Assembly (NCBI RefSeq): GCF_028372415.1 | Contig: NC_092876.1 | Location: forward strand, 226,163,528 to 226,227,527 | Length of the DNA: 64,000 nucleotides | From: Notamacropus eugenii | Lineage: Eukaryota > Chordata > Mammalia > Diprotodontia > Macropodidae | Direction of reading: 5' to 3' | Shown: piece by piece, positions 37,617 to 48,679 of the stretch | Numbering within the stretch: position 1 is the first letter of the stretch | Layout: every line of letters starts with the position of its first letter | Notes under the pieces: model-generated | Databases searched by the model: none | Seen by the model: only the letters and a program-made list of their open reading frames with translations | Told to the model about the DNA's origin: nothing | Program-made: the position numbers and the translations under genes

Positions 37617-37700
37617 ATTATAGCATCATAGATTCAGAGCTGGGAGAATCCCCAGGAGCTGTCTAGTTCTTATTACCTTAAACAGAAATGAAGGCTTTGT
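37617..37700 (-). mobile_element. MIR3-type 3'-end fragment
   Basis: 'atcatagattcagagctgggagaatccccaggagctgtctagttc'. Confidence 0.6.
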
Positions 37701-37774
37701 TTTGTTTTTTCTAAACACTGTGGGGTTGTTTTAAACTATGCAGTTTGATTACAAAAGATTCTTCTAATATAAAA

Positions 37775-37905
37775 CCTACTTTATGCAATAATGTATATTG
37801 TATATTTATTTATATATTTTATATATATTCTCTCTATATTATATATATTCTCCATATATTCTCTATATTTATGCAATAATGTATATTATGTATGTGTTAT
37901 ACTTG
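37775..37905. repeat. AT-rich local duplication
   Basis: 'tttatgcaataatgtatatt' occurs at ~37781 and again at ~37868, around (TATATTCTC)-like units. Confidence 0.8.
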
Positions 37906-38649
37906 AGGAACAGCTAGATCATACTGAAGTGGGCAGGCATACTGTATTCGGGAATCTTTAAGATTTTTTTCAAAGATAACTTGTCTTACTATCTGACTAC
38001 CTGTCTGTCTTTGCCATCATTTGAAACTAGTTACTGTGTCATAGCCTTTGAAAAAAGTGGCACCATAAAGGTGACACTCACTCAGCCTAACATTAGGTGA
38101 CATAGCCTAACCTACAACCCACTTATTCCCTTCTCAGAGTCTGTGTAAAATATTATTTTCCATCAGAGTATTTTTTCTGAGAAGACAACTGGTGCCTACA
38201 AAATCTAGGGAAGAACGGGGAAAAAAATGAAATGCCAAATACAATGCTAAAAATGTGATTCTTCTGAACCTATACTATCCCATAACAAATGTATCCATTC
38301 CATCCTTCAAAAGAAAATAATTTAACCAGACCACGCTGTAAAGGCATAATGGTGGAAGACTGAAAAGTAGATTCCATGTATTTTCTTCATTTTCAAGGGA
38401 CATTCTTTCAGTTCTCTCCCTCTTCAAAGCAAAGCTTATTTCTATGCCCTTGCTATTCAGTTTCCTATCATTTCATATCAGTTTTACCCAAGGGGCTATG
38501 CAGAATGAAAAGGAGGTAAAGAAATGTAGGTCAGCATATACTTTTGGTGGAAAATATGCCAAATCCAAGTTTCACATTATCCAAAAGAAGGCATAAAAAT
38601 ATCATTTGCTATATGTACAGTGTGCATGTTTAACTGTAACAAAATTATT
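37906..38649. other. Unique sequence
   Basis: No feature recognised. Confidence 0.5.
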
Positions 38650-38840
38650 AATTTAGGTAGCAGTTTAAGATTTACAAAGGACTTTCCTCCCAATAACCCT
38701 GTGAGATGGATAGTATAAATATTATTATCCTCATTTTACAGATGAGAAAACTGAGATGAAGAATTATACAGTGTATGTCAGACACAAGCTTCAAAACTAA
38801 GTCATTTGTGACTACAAGTCCGGTGTTCTTTCCACTAATA
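38650..38840 (-). mobile_element. MIR-type CORE-SINE
   Basis: 'caataaccctgtgagatggatag', 'cctcattttacagatgagaaaactgag', and head-side 'gtccggtgttctttccac'. Confidence 0.75.
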
Positions 38841-39025
38841 ACATACTACTTCTATAATAATGAATTATATATTTATGCTAGTGCACATTTGGAAGGTCTA
38901 CATATTGAAGATGCAATAAAATTGGCCATATTTTTATATAGTCCCATCAAACTCATCAAAAGATAAACAGGTGTGTTAAATAAGTTTTATCCCACTAAGA
39001 TGCAACTTTATTAATATTTTAAGAG

Positions 39026-39060
39026 ATCTGTACATATAGTTCTTCTACCAATGTAACCCA
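39026..39060 (+). repeat. 35-bp direct repeat, left copy (A)
   Basis: Matches 39367-39401 with a single mismatch (ttc versus tac). The two copies bracket the duplicated block at 39065-39361. Confidence 0.95.
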
Positions 39061-39064
39061 TTAT

Positions 39065-39361
39065 CTTTTTCCTTATTTCATCTGTGTGATTCTGTGTTTC
39101 CAAAAGAGACAGGGTAAAATGAAATTCAAAGTTCAAGAATCCTTTAATAATCATTTAAAAAATGATTTGGTCTTTTTCATTGTGTAATTCACATGCAGTT
39201 CATTGTCCCACGTCATCCTTTGTTTGGAAAGTTAATTAAATTAATAGTCAATCTTCACTATTTTTGTGGACATTAAAACACACGCATAGTAAAACATAAC
39301 ACTTAGGTGATTGTCATTCCCTCAGGGAGTCTCAGAAGCTCTGTGGAATTTAAAGTTTTAA
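39065..39361 (+). repeat. Duplicated block D, inserted copy
   Basis: 297 bp that match 41542-41841 with about 13 substitutions and 2 small indels (~95% identity, counted by eye). It is flanked by the 35-bp direct repeats, which suggests this is the inserted copy. No SINE head, LINE tail or poly-A is present. It contains a small palindrome, aatcattt...aaatgatt. Confidence 0.93.
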
Positions 39362-39366
39362 CCCAA

Positions 39367-39401
39367 ATCTGTACATATAGTACTTCTACCAATGTAACCC
39401 A
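39367..39401 (+). repeat. 35-bp direct repeat, right copy (A')
   Basis: Partner of 39026-39060. Confidence 0.95.
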
Positions 39402-40299
39402 AAAACATGAATTACCAGTGGCCTTAGCATCCTTTTCTACTTAGTGGTGACAATAAGCAAATAGCTTATAACTGACCTCACATTCAAAGTCTTTCTTTCT
39501 AAAATATTTGTATTAGCATAGCATGTAAAAATTTAGGGCCAAGCCATAATGAGGTAAAAAAAGGAGAACATTTGTGAATTGTAACTTCCAAGAACTGATA
39601 AAATTCATTTTGAATGAATTAACCAGGCAACTAAAAATCAAGACTTTTAAACATTTAATTTTTTAAAAGAAATTTGAGCATTTTAGAGTTTTTCTAAAAT
39701 TTTCTATATATTATTGCAATGTATTTTTGAACCCAGAATGCTGATCAAAGTTTAAACTTTTCTTGATGACTGCGCTATCATTTTGAATATCAGTTACTAT
39801 ACTTTGTGATAGTGCATTTGTACTTTTAGGGGGCTATTAAGATAGATAGTGATTTTTATCCTTACATTAAATGGTCTAGGATTACTGTTTATTCTTTCTC
39901 CTTCCTACCTGTTTAATTAACACTTGTCATTTCTAATAGTTTTAGTGCCATCAGAACCCCAATCTGTTTCTTTAACTAGATATCCAAGCATATAAAACAC
40001 ATTTTATACAGAAATCCAAGTAAGGAAGGCATTAGAGTAGGGCCTTCACTTGGTTCCCTACTTCTCTTATAAAGAAAAATGACTTTTTAAACAACTTGCT
40101 CAATCTTTTTGGCTTACCTCTGATTCCTGGATGCTTTATGAATCAATGAGGTGTTGCCAAAAACCTGCCTACTGAATAAGTGGGACATTACTGTATGTAT
40201 AGATTTGAAAACCTATCATGTTCAGTCATAAATTGGTTTAGTTATACTTCTAGCATATGGGTTAGCAACCTCAAGCCACTTTTGTCCCAAAGATAGAGA
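39402..40299. other. Unique AT-rich sequence
   Basis: No feature recognised. Confidence 0.5.
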
Positions 40300-40512
40300 A
40301 TGCTTAAACAATATGATGTATTAGAAACAGTATTTGACCTAGAGTCAGAGGAACTGAGTTCATATTTTCCATTTAATATGCTGTACATATACTATGCATA
40401 TTCCCATTTCACTTGTTTGGGTTTCCATTTCCTCAACTACAAAATTAAGGTGCTGGACTAACTGTTCTTCAAGACTCCTTTCAGCTCTAGTTCTATGACA
40501 CTATGATCCTAT
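40300..40512 (+). mobile_element. MIR3-type SINE
   Basis: 'tgatgtattagaaacagtatttgacctagagtcagagg' head and tail 'ctggactaactgttcttcaagactcctttcagctctag'. Confidence 0.7.
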
Positions 40513-40579
40513 GATCACCAAGTCCAAACCTTATGATTTCTTTAGTGACATATGGGCTGGTCAGTCAGTACTAAACATT

Positions 40580-40745
40580 CATTCATTTATGAATCATTCA
40601 ACAAACATTCATTAAATACTACTGCTTGCTGCATAACATATTGTGTTAGACCTGGGCATATAAAGAAAGGAATAAAACTTACATCCCAAACCTCAAGGAG
40701 TTTTGTAGCAATACAAATGTACACAAGTAAATATAATATAAATTA
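40580..40745 (+). mobile_element. L3-like ancient LINE fragment
   Basis: 'ttcaacaaacattcattaaatac', 'ggcatataaagaaagg', 'cctcaaggagttttg'. Confidence 0.6.
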
Positions 40746-40854
40746 TTAGAAGAGTGTAAATACTTCCCCCTACTTAGTAGAGTTACTGTCCACCACAGCC
40801 TCACTCCCTGACACCACTCAGGCAAGAATTGCTCTGTGATTGGAATCCACAACA

Positions 40855-41345
40855 CAGAGTCACAGAATTAGATATCAGAGGGACTTAGGAAAGGCATATA
40901 GTCCAATCTGTACCTGAATAAAAATCCCTTCTATAAAATTTCCATTATGTAAATGGCCATTCATTCTCTGCTTGAAGATTTCTAGTGAGGAGAAACCCAC
41001 TATCCCCTCAAGGCATCCCATTTTACTTTTTTTACTCATATAGTTGAGCTTTTCCCTTACCTTCAGTACCTAGGACAGTGACTGGCACATATTAAGTGAT
41101 TAATAAATGCTTGCTGAATTGAACTGAGACCTTAATCTTCCTCTTTGCAACCACTATCCAGTGGTCCTCATTTTACCTCCTAGGTTGAGGAAGAATGTCT
41201 AATCCATCTTCCACATGATGACCCTTCAAATACTTGAAGATAGCTATTATATTCCAATCACATCTACATATATTGTTTTTCTTCTAAGCTAAATGACCTC
41301 AAATTTCTTCAACTGATCCTTATATGATATGCTTCTTGGGACAAA
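40855..41345 (-). mobile_element. CR1-like LINE relic, split by an L2 end
   Basis: Runs in the order of reversed amniote CR1: 'cacagaattagatatcagaggg', 'tagtccaatctgtacc', 'gaggagaaacccactatcccctcaaggcatccca'. After the insertion come 'ccttcaaatacttgaagatagctattatattcc' and 'cttcaactgatccttatatgatatgc'. Confidence 0.65.
41062..41128 (+). mobile_element. L2 3'-end fragment inside the CR1 relic
   Basis: 'cagtacctaggacagtgactggcacatattaagtgattaataaatgcttgctgaattg'. Confidence 0.75.
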
Positions 41346-41541
41346 GATCATATCATAATATGGAGTTGATAATAGATTTGACTAAATTATTTTTAAGTTA
41401 GTAATTAATATTAACAGGATACTTATTACCTTTAACTTAAAAGTTTACTCATTGTTTTTATATTCAGAGCAGCATGGTAAACTAGATGTGCTTTACTCAG
41501 ATGCACTTTTGATAAGTAGAATGTGAAATGAAAAATTTTCA

Positions 41542-41841
41542 CTTTTTCCTTATTTCATCTGTGTGATTCTGTGTTTCCAAAAGAGACAGGGTAAAATGAA
41601 ATTCAAAGTTCAAGAATCCTTTAATAATCATTTAAAAAATGATTTGGTCTTTTTCACTGTGTCATTCACATGCATTTAATTGCCCCACATGTCATCCTTT
41701 GTTTGGAAAATTAGTCAAATTAATAGTCAATCTTCACTATTTTTGTGGACATTAAAAACACACATATAGTAAAACATAACATTTAGGTAATTGTCATTTC
41801 CTCAGGGAGTCTCAGAAGCTCTGTGGAATTTAAAGTTTTAA
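41542..41841 (+). repeat. Duplicated block D, probable source copy
   Basis: 300 bp matching 39065-39361. It has no flanking 35-bp repeats, so it is the likelier template. Confidence 0.93.
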
Positions 41842-42519
41842 GCAAACAGGGGAATGTCATTGTTGCAGGTATTCAATAAATGCCACCAGGTAGGAGAGAA
41901 ACAGAAATGTTATTTCAAATAGAAGTTGGTCCATCAGGACAATACCACACTCTATCAAATACCCGTTAGAATGCAAAATAACATAGCCTTTAATGGTCTG
42001 TAATCTCTTAAAACACACACACACAAAATATACATATATATGTATATAAACCTTATATAAACATATAAACCTTATGTTGTTCAAAGTACTGTAATCAGTT
42101 CTCATGAAAAGATAAATACTCATTAGTTGTCTAATCAATAATAGACTACCTGAAAAATTTTTTTTGGGTTCTAACTAACCTGGTGAAAGGCATTTGTAAT
42201 TCATTGCTCTTTAATAGATTCTTAAAGTTTTCATTTTTTTTCTGGTCACTTATGAATGTAAAATTTTATGTGTATACAGATTTAATGACTTATAATTTAT
42301 TAAAAGTGCAAAAATGAGGCTGCAAATTGATTTGGAACATATAGCACGCAGTGTTTCCAACAAGGCTGTACTTGCATATTTAAAAATAATATCTATCTTT
42401 CTTTGTTCTTACCTGAGTAACATATGTGTGGTTACTATAAAGGAATGTTGCTAATTTTCACAGATCATTTGCTAATGTTTACCCACTCCTGTATAGCCAC
42501 CTGATACATACATGGCATC
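41842..42519. other. Unique sequence with a small CA/TA patch
   Basis: (CA)n/(TA)n at ~42013-42050. No exon. Confidence 0.5.
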
Positions 42520-42608
42520 GTCAAGTAGTTTTATTTCATTCTTTGTATTTGTATCCCCAGTGCCTTACAGAGTTCCTGATAGGTATGAATACATGCTTAT
42601 TGATTGGT
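42520..42608 (+). mobile_element. L2 3'-end fragment
   Basis: 'gtatccccagtgccttacagagttcctgataggtatgaatacatgcttattgattgg'. Confidence 0.7.
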
Positions 42609-42699
42609 AATGCATAACAGTGAAAATATTATAAAGGCCTGCTGTGAATCCCCTTGTGAAATGGAGGTGACCATGTATTCTTGAAGGCTGTGTCAACAG

Positions 42700-42757
42700 A
42701 GGAAAGAAGGAAGGAAGGAAGGAAGGAAGGGAGGGAGGGAGGGAGAGAGGGAGGAAG
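42700..42757. repeat. (GGAA)n/(GGGA)n microsatellite
   Basis: Interrupted tetranucleotide run. Confidence 0.97.
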
Positions 42758-42764
42758 GATTCTT

Positions 42765-42885
42765 ACTAGGTGCCAGACACTTTGCTAAGTGCTTTACAAA
42801 TATAATTTCATTTTATCCTGAAAACAATTTTGGAAAGTAAGTGCAATGATCCCCTTCTACAGTTGGGAAAAGCAAGGCAGACAGT
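42765..42885 (-). mobile_element. MIR-type fragment
   Basis: 'tgctaagtgctttacaaatataatttcattttatcctg' and 'ctacagttgggaaaagcaagg'. Confidence 0.65.
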
Positions 42886-42894
42886 GGTTAATTT

Positions 42895-43090
42895 CAATTC
42901 ATTTTAATTCAGTAAACATTTATTAAGCACCTATATATATATATATATGTATATATGCCAGGTACTGTGCTAATCATTGGCAATAAAATAAGAAAAAGGA
43001 GACAATCTTTGCCCTCAAGAAGCATACGATCTAACGGGGAAGACCACACACAAAAAGAAGCCAAAAAGCCAGGTAGGAGCACAGATTGAG
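42895..43090 (+). mobile_element. L3-like LINE fragment carrying an (AT)n expansion
   Basis: 'cagtaaacatttattaagcacctat', an (AT)n run, then 'gccaggtactgtgctaatcattgg' and 'tttgccctcaagaagc'. The AT run grew inside the element. Confidence 0.75.
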
Positions 43091-43224
43091 GTATGGGATT
43101 GTTGTTTTGTGAAGTAAGCCATATAGAGCTGCTGATGGAAAATAGAATTACTGGGAAGATGATGAACTCTGTGTAAAGGAAGATATTGGGAAGAGGTTAG
43201 TGCCCTACCCTCCAGCCCACCAGG

Positions 43225-43345
43225 GACTTAAGTGCCTTTCCCAGGGTCTCTCAGCTATTAACTTCTTGAGGCTGAATATGAACTGGGTCTTCCTAACTCT
43301 AGGCCCAGTTCTCTGTGTACTATGGTATCACTTACCTGCCTCTCA
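43225..43345 (-). mobile_element. MIR-type fragment
   Basis: 'gggacttaagtgcctttcccagggtctctcagc' and 'gggtcttcctaactctaggccc'. Confidence 0.65.
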
Positions 43346-43624
43346 CATGAGCCTGCCTAGAATCTACCAAAGGCTTTGAGCACAGGCCAAGTGATGGAGA
43401 GTCTCATCACTAGCCATCAGGTGATTTTTCAGCCACAACAACTTATGAAACACTGAAAAGCTGCATGAGTGTCCACATGGATAAAATCTCATGTCTCGAA
43501 GAGTTTAAAAATCAAGATGAAATTATGTCAAACTAAAATTGTCCAGAGGTGGAAGAGAATTGAAGTTATTTAGAACTCTTGAAACTACATTTCTAATCTA
43601 ATGGAAGTAGTGCTAGGGGAGGAA

Positions 43625-43788
43625 ATTGGAGGAGCTGGGTTTATGTCCTTGGTCTGCCTCTGGTTACCCCTGCGACCTTGGAAAAAGCATGTGTTTTCTC
43701 TGGGTTTGAGTTTCTTGTTTATAAAATGAACCCCTATTGTACTAGTTCATCTTAGAGATCTTCCCAGTTTTAAGTCATAGGAGCCTAA
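43625..43788 (+). mobile_element. MIR3-type SINE
   Basis: 'gagctgggtttatgtccttggtctgcc' and tail 'ctagttcatcttagagatcttcccag'. Confidence 0.65.
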
Positions 43789-44370
43789 TTTCTTCTTTAG
43801 AAATACTATGCCTTATGTTATGTTATAAATTAAGGATGCAATTTAACTGTCTCAAAAGGATCCTTTGTTGGAAATACACTTGAAAAGTTAGTAGTCTTCT
43901 GTGGAATTGTTCTCATTTCTATTATGGTTTTGGAACAACCTTAGAGAAAATGGTCATAGTGACCTTTATTTTTAGAATTGTCAGTTGTCTGTGAGGTGTC
44001 TTGAAGAGTGTTCTTTGAGCTAACTGCAAAGGATTATTTGCTGCTTAACAGAGAACTTTGAAAAGAGATTCAACCAAGACTCTCTTATAGTCCTCTTCAT
44101 GTGGAAAAAATGAGGCACAGCTATATTAAATCTGAGTTTGTTCACTATAAAGAGTAGGTAATCCATTTGTTCTCAATACTTTACATGATTTGGACACTGA
44201 TATACAGCACTATGCAGTGAAGAAGGCCATTCCTAAAAATAACGGCCTTCTGCCCTTCTGCCAATGCATTTGATCTGAATGCCAAGATTGTTCTCTTTAT
44301 CAAAGAGGGGACGGGGTCATTGTCAACTTTTAGATTCAAAACAGTTACTAAGCAGCCAAAAACTGGAAAG
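43789..44370. other. Unique sequence
   Basis: No feature recognised. Confidence 0.5.
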
Positions 44371-44490
44371 GATTTCCTTCCTTCCTTCTTTCCTTCTTTC
44401 TTTCTTCCTTCTTTTCTTCTTTCCTTCTTTTCTTCTCTCCTTCCTTTCTTCTTTCTTCCTTCCTTCCTTTCTTTCCTTTGTTCTTTCATT
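44371..44490. repeat. (CTTC)/(CTTT) microsatellite
   Basis: Pyrimidine-only tract of about 120 bp. It makes long Phe/Ser or Lys/Glu/Arg frames that are not genes. Confidence 0.97.
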
Positions 44491-45694
44491 CTTGTCTATC
44501 TGGTTCATCATGGGGTGTGTGAGGTGCATGTGTACGAGTTATAATGATGCAAGACGGGATTCTAAGCTTTGCCCTTTACAGACCACAGCCTCAGATTTTT
44601 CCTCTGTTGATCAGGCAATAGGGCTTGAACAGATGGATCTTACAAACCATCCAAAAGGATTAACTTAGGTTTCACAGGGTCATGAGAAGTGATTTCTAAA
44701 AATGGGAAATCTCCAGGATCCCTTGCCTTCAATTCTCTAGAGTTCAAATCCAGATAGGACTAAATGAGCTGATCCCAAGTACTCTGATGCATGCAGAAAT
44801 AGTCACTATGGTAACCAAGGGCTGAACTAGATAGGATTTTATAATCTTTTCCTGGAAATCTTTTCCCAGGTAAAGAGTTAGTGTCTATGTAAAACAGAAC
44901 CAAACTGTATTGTGACAAAGTCCAATTTCTTGAGATTTTTTTATATTGTTTGCCATTTTAAAAAATTCTACCTCTAGATCTTTGCTTGGATGTGTTTCAG
45001 GTTCAGTAATATATAATGGGCTTTACTATTAAGCTGATAGGGTTTGGAAAGACCAGGCCTATTAAAGGGGTTAAAAGATCCATTTATACCACCAGTCCTC
45101 TTAGTCAAATTATGTATAACATGATATTGTTTAGAAACAATCAGCTGACATAATATTTATGTGGAATTTTTAAAGGGAATTATCTGGGATCAATATTTTC
45201 CTTTACTTTTCCTATTTTGGCGTGACATTCTTGGAAAAACTATTCAATATAAATATATTAGATGTCTTAATTAAGTGGTTGTCCATAAACTACTTGGGGG
45301 ATGGGGGAGACATCTTTTAAATCTGTGTGTTAGTGCATACTATTTGAGCAGGGGAGCCTTCTTGGATAATGGTTTCTAGTTTGGGGCTCCTCACAACATT
45401 CAGAATTTATCTTTCACTCCTGTTGTGAGCAATTTTTAATTTGTACCAGCAGATCCCAAGTACCACATTCCCTGAGACCCTGTTAACCCAACGCATATTT
45501 AATCTTATATTGTATACAATTTTGTTATTTACTTTTTGATATCAGCTATAGGTTGAATTTTATTCTTTTTCTACAATGTTAAAAATCCATAATTTACTTA
45601 TGATAACAATTTAAAGAACCTGCTCAAAATAGTGTTTTTCTATTTTTCCCCCTATTTTTAACAGTTCCCTTTACTTTCTTCATCCTGTCCTTGG
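44491..45694. other. Unique sequence
   Basis: No exon or repeat recognised. Confidence 0.5.
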
Positions 45695-45830
45695 CAAAAG
45701 AGGTAGAATGGTATAGTACATAGAGATCTTGACCTTGAATCAGGAAGTGTCCTGGGTTGTAGTCCTTTCTCTGAAACATACTAGCTATGTGACCATTAAC
45801 AAGTCACTCAGTGCCTCTGAACAATTCTTT
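45695..45830 (+). mobile_element. MIR/tRNA-SINE 5' part
   Basis: 'agaatggtatagtacatagag' head and 'ctagctatgtgaccattaacaagtcac'. Confidence 0.65.
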
Positions 45831-46424
45831 CAGTCTTGAAATTACAGAAGCGTTGCAGAGTTGTATCAGTGGAGAGAATTTTCCATGTATGGAGTACCAA
45901 ATATTGATAAATCAAAGATCTGGACCACTACTACCAAAAAAAACCCCCAAACACCTCTTGGCATATTTCCAAATCTTAAATCAGGACGGTCTTAAAAAGC
46001 AGCCTTATTTTATTCAAATATACTTAGTTGTGATAACCATCTTTTAAATGGTTTCTTTTATTCTGGACTTTCTGATAATTGTGAAGGAAAAGAATGTCCG
46101 ATCTGTTAGCCACTCTTTCATCTCTACTTTTCTTCAGGAGCCTGCATCATTTTTCAGTCAGGTGCTGTCCAAAAGAGTTAGGTACTAAAGAAACAATGCA
46201 ATCTTACTAAGACACTATGATAATCATTCAAAATTCTTCTTGCCTAAGTTTCTATTTGTGGATTTTAAAAAATTTATAGATGTCTGCCAAGTCCATCAAG
46301 AAACCTGGCTGACACCTCTTCTTCATTTTTAATAGCAGGTATGTAAAATTAAATTGAAACCTGCTTAAGAACTTGACTTTACCTGGCATTTTGTCACATT
46401 TTCAACAATTATAACCTAGAGACG

Positions 46425-46662
46425 TAGGATACCATAGTGAAAATAACACTGGGTTAGAGTCTTGGGCTCTAGGATTTGAATCCCAGCCCTCCCACTTATT
46501 CCACGTTACTTAACCTTTCTGGACCTCTGTGTGATGGGATCATAGATTGAGTTAGAACAGAACTCACAGGTCTCTCCTCCAATTCCTTCATGTTTCTTCA
46601 TCTATAGAATTAGAGTTGGAATAAATGATCTCTAAGTTCCCTGCCAGCTCTAAATCTATGAT
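46425..46662 (+). mobile_element. MIR3-type SINE with internal insertion
   Basis: Head 'ataccatagtgaaaataacac', core, then about 60 foreign bases containing 'gggatcatagattgagttagaacagaact', then the tail 'cttcatctatagaattagagttggaataaatgatctctaag'. Confidence 0.65.
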
Positions 46663-46984
46663 TACTTCCTGAAACTCTTTGATGTCCTGTGCTATCATGG
46701 TCACTTTCCAACTGGTTTCTTCATCAATACAATTCCCTACATCTTCTGGGTGAGCAGAACCTCTCTGTAAATGGAAACAACTATTCCTCAATCTACATAT
46801 GTTGATTTTGGGGTAGGTTTCCCTTTCCCCAGGGTACTGCATCATTCTCTTCAAGCCTTCTCCAAGTTATGTCCCTTATCCCAGCCTCCTATTAGTACAA
46901 TTAATTTGCACCAACTACACAACATAGAGCCAGGTTGGGCAAACACTTCCAATGCTACAGTCATGCCTTACTTTGTTAATACAG

Positions 46985-47185
46985 TAAATGGAGCCAGGAA
47001 GAGCTAGGCACTTAGACCCTTAGTGGCTGGGTGAAAATGAACAATTCACTTAAACCTCTCTGACCTTCAGTTTCCTCATCTGTAAAATAGGAATAGCAAT
47101 AACATTTCCCTCACAAGACTGTTGTAAGGCTTAAATGAGATTATGTATATAAAAGTGATTTATAAATCTTAAAAGTGTTTTCAGA
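46985..47185 (+). mobile_element. MAR1/MIR-type CORE-SINE
   Basis: 'cctcatctgtaaaataggaatagcaataacatttccctcacaagactgttgtaagg'. Confidence 0.75.
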
Positions 47186-47199
47186 AAGTGAACTACTTT

Positions 47200-47712
47200 T
47201 TTATCCAATGGAAAAGCGAGCAGGCAACAGAAACCTGGCTAGAAGTGTGTTTGGCCCACTTGGAGCTCTCCACTGGCAAATTGTCAGTAGCATCTTTCGT
47301 GGTGGTGCTGCCCCATGAAAGGACCTTGTGAGATTTTACCTTGTAACATCTCAGACAAATTCATGTCCTGCTGGCGGCAGATACAGTAATCTCCTGCCAG
47401 ATGTGTTTCTGGAGAGGCAAACAGTGCTATGAAGAGGACGAATGGATTTGTAGAATAGGGACAATGCTGAAAATTCAAAGCAGTCTTTGTAGTTAGGTGG
47501 TTTGCCTGATTTCAGCCTTTGGCAAACCGTTTCCTCCATTTGTTCATTAGAAAGTAGCCCATAGGAATTTTCTTCTCTTTTCATGGCATTCAGTGTTTTA
47601 TTGTCCAACAATTTGTCTGCAACTTGCCAGAAGTTCCTGTTTTTGTATTCTTCTGCCTTCTGGTCTCTCTGAACTTTCAGGAATTTTGTCTCTACCTGTT
47701 TTCTGTGATCTC
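47200..47712 (-). other. Unassigned segment with overlapping antisense open frames
   Basis: Three minus-strand frames overlap end to end (47598-47801, 47351-47611, 47284-47478). The middle one gives 86 residues of mixed composition (e.g. REENSYGLLSNEQMEETVCQ). I recognise no family. It could be a decayed retrocopy of a host gene or chance. Confidence 0.2.
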
Positions 47713-47724
47713 CTTTCCTTTAGA

Positions 47725-47845
47725 TTATAAACTTGGGAGTTAAAAGGACAAGCACCTAGTTCAATCTCTGTGTTTCTAAGGATCAGGAAATCGAGGCCCA
47801 AAGACTAAGTGACTGGACTAAGACCACACAGAAAATATTTCAAAT
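47725..47845 (-). mobile_element. MIR3-type fragment
   Basis: 'gatcaggaaatcgaggcccaaag' and 'actaagaccacacag'. Confidence 0.6.
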
Positions 47846-47849
47846 CTCC

Positions 47850-48212
47850 AATGGCTCTGTGTTGCTCTTACGATGAATTTCTCAACCTTACATTACAGAC
47901 TTTCCACAGTCTGGCTTCCACCTTCCTTTGCCATCTCATTTCATCTTTTTTCTACCTTATTTCATATTACTCTGTTTTAATCACTTATCATTCCAGTTAA
48001 ATGGCTTCCTAGCTATTTCCCATATGAGCCATTCTGCTTCATCTCTTGCCTTTGTGCCTTTGCTTAGGTGGTCCCTTATGTCTAGAATGTACTCCCTTTT
48101 GAGCAACTGGGACTAGTTATATCTGTTTTTTGTTGTGCATATATTTTATCACCTTGCACAGTGACCTACACACAGTAGGCACTTAATACACATTTTTTGA
48201 GTTAATTTGAAC
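47850..48212 (+). mobile_element. L2 3' end
   Basis: 'ccacagtctggcttccaccttcctttgcc', 'tttgtgcctttgcttaggtggtccc' and the end 'cttgcacagtgacctacacacagtaggcacttaata'. Confidence 0.8.
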
Positions 48213-48489
48213 CTATGTGTTTTGGCATCTATCCCTTGTTCAGTCCAGTGATCTTTCCGTCATCACATAGTCAGCTGATCAAAAAAAGGGCTAGGATGAC
48301 AGTGATGTGATTGAGAAGAATTCTGAGGCCCAAGTGAGGGAGGCCCAAGTGATAAGCATGAATAAATGACAGAAAGAAGAACAGAAGCCATCCTTTGATC
48401 ATATAGATGCTATATGTGATGCAAGTGTGTTTTGGAGTGATTGATGAGTAGAAGTCATGAGGGAATCTTCCCATTCATAGATTTAATAC

Positions 48490-48640
48490 TCAAAAGACAC
48501 TTAGAGAGCATTGACTCCAACTTTCTCATTTTGCAAATGAGGAAACTGAGGCATAGAAATAAGTGAGTTGCCTAGTCACACAGCTAATAAGTGTCTGAAG
48601 CAGAATTTAAACTTATTAGAAAGTTCCTACCAATTCTGAT
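48490..48640 (-). mobile_element. MIR3-type SINE
   Basis: 'ctttctcattttgcaaatgaggaaactgaggcatag' and 'gttgcctagtcacacagctaataagtgtctg'. Confidence 0.8.
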
Positions 48641-48679
48641 CTTTATAAGGTAGTGAGAATTTGAATATATCTTAAAGAG

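Noticed and set aside
44181-44668. Open frames of up to 129 codons around 44.4 kb
   Set aside because: They come from the CTTC/CTTT pyrimidine tract, which stays open in several frames.
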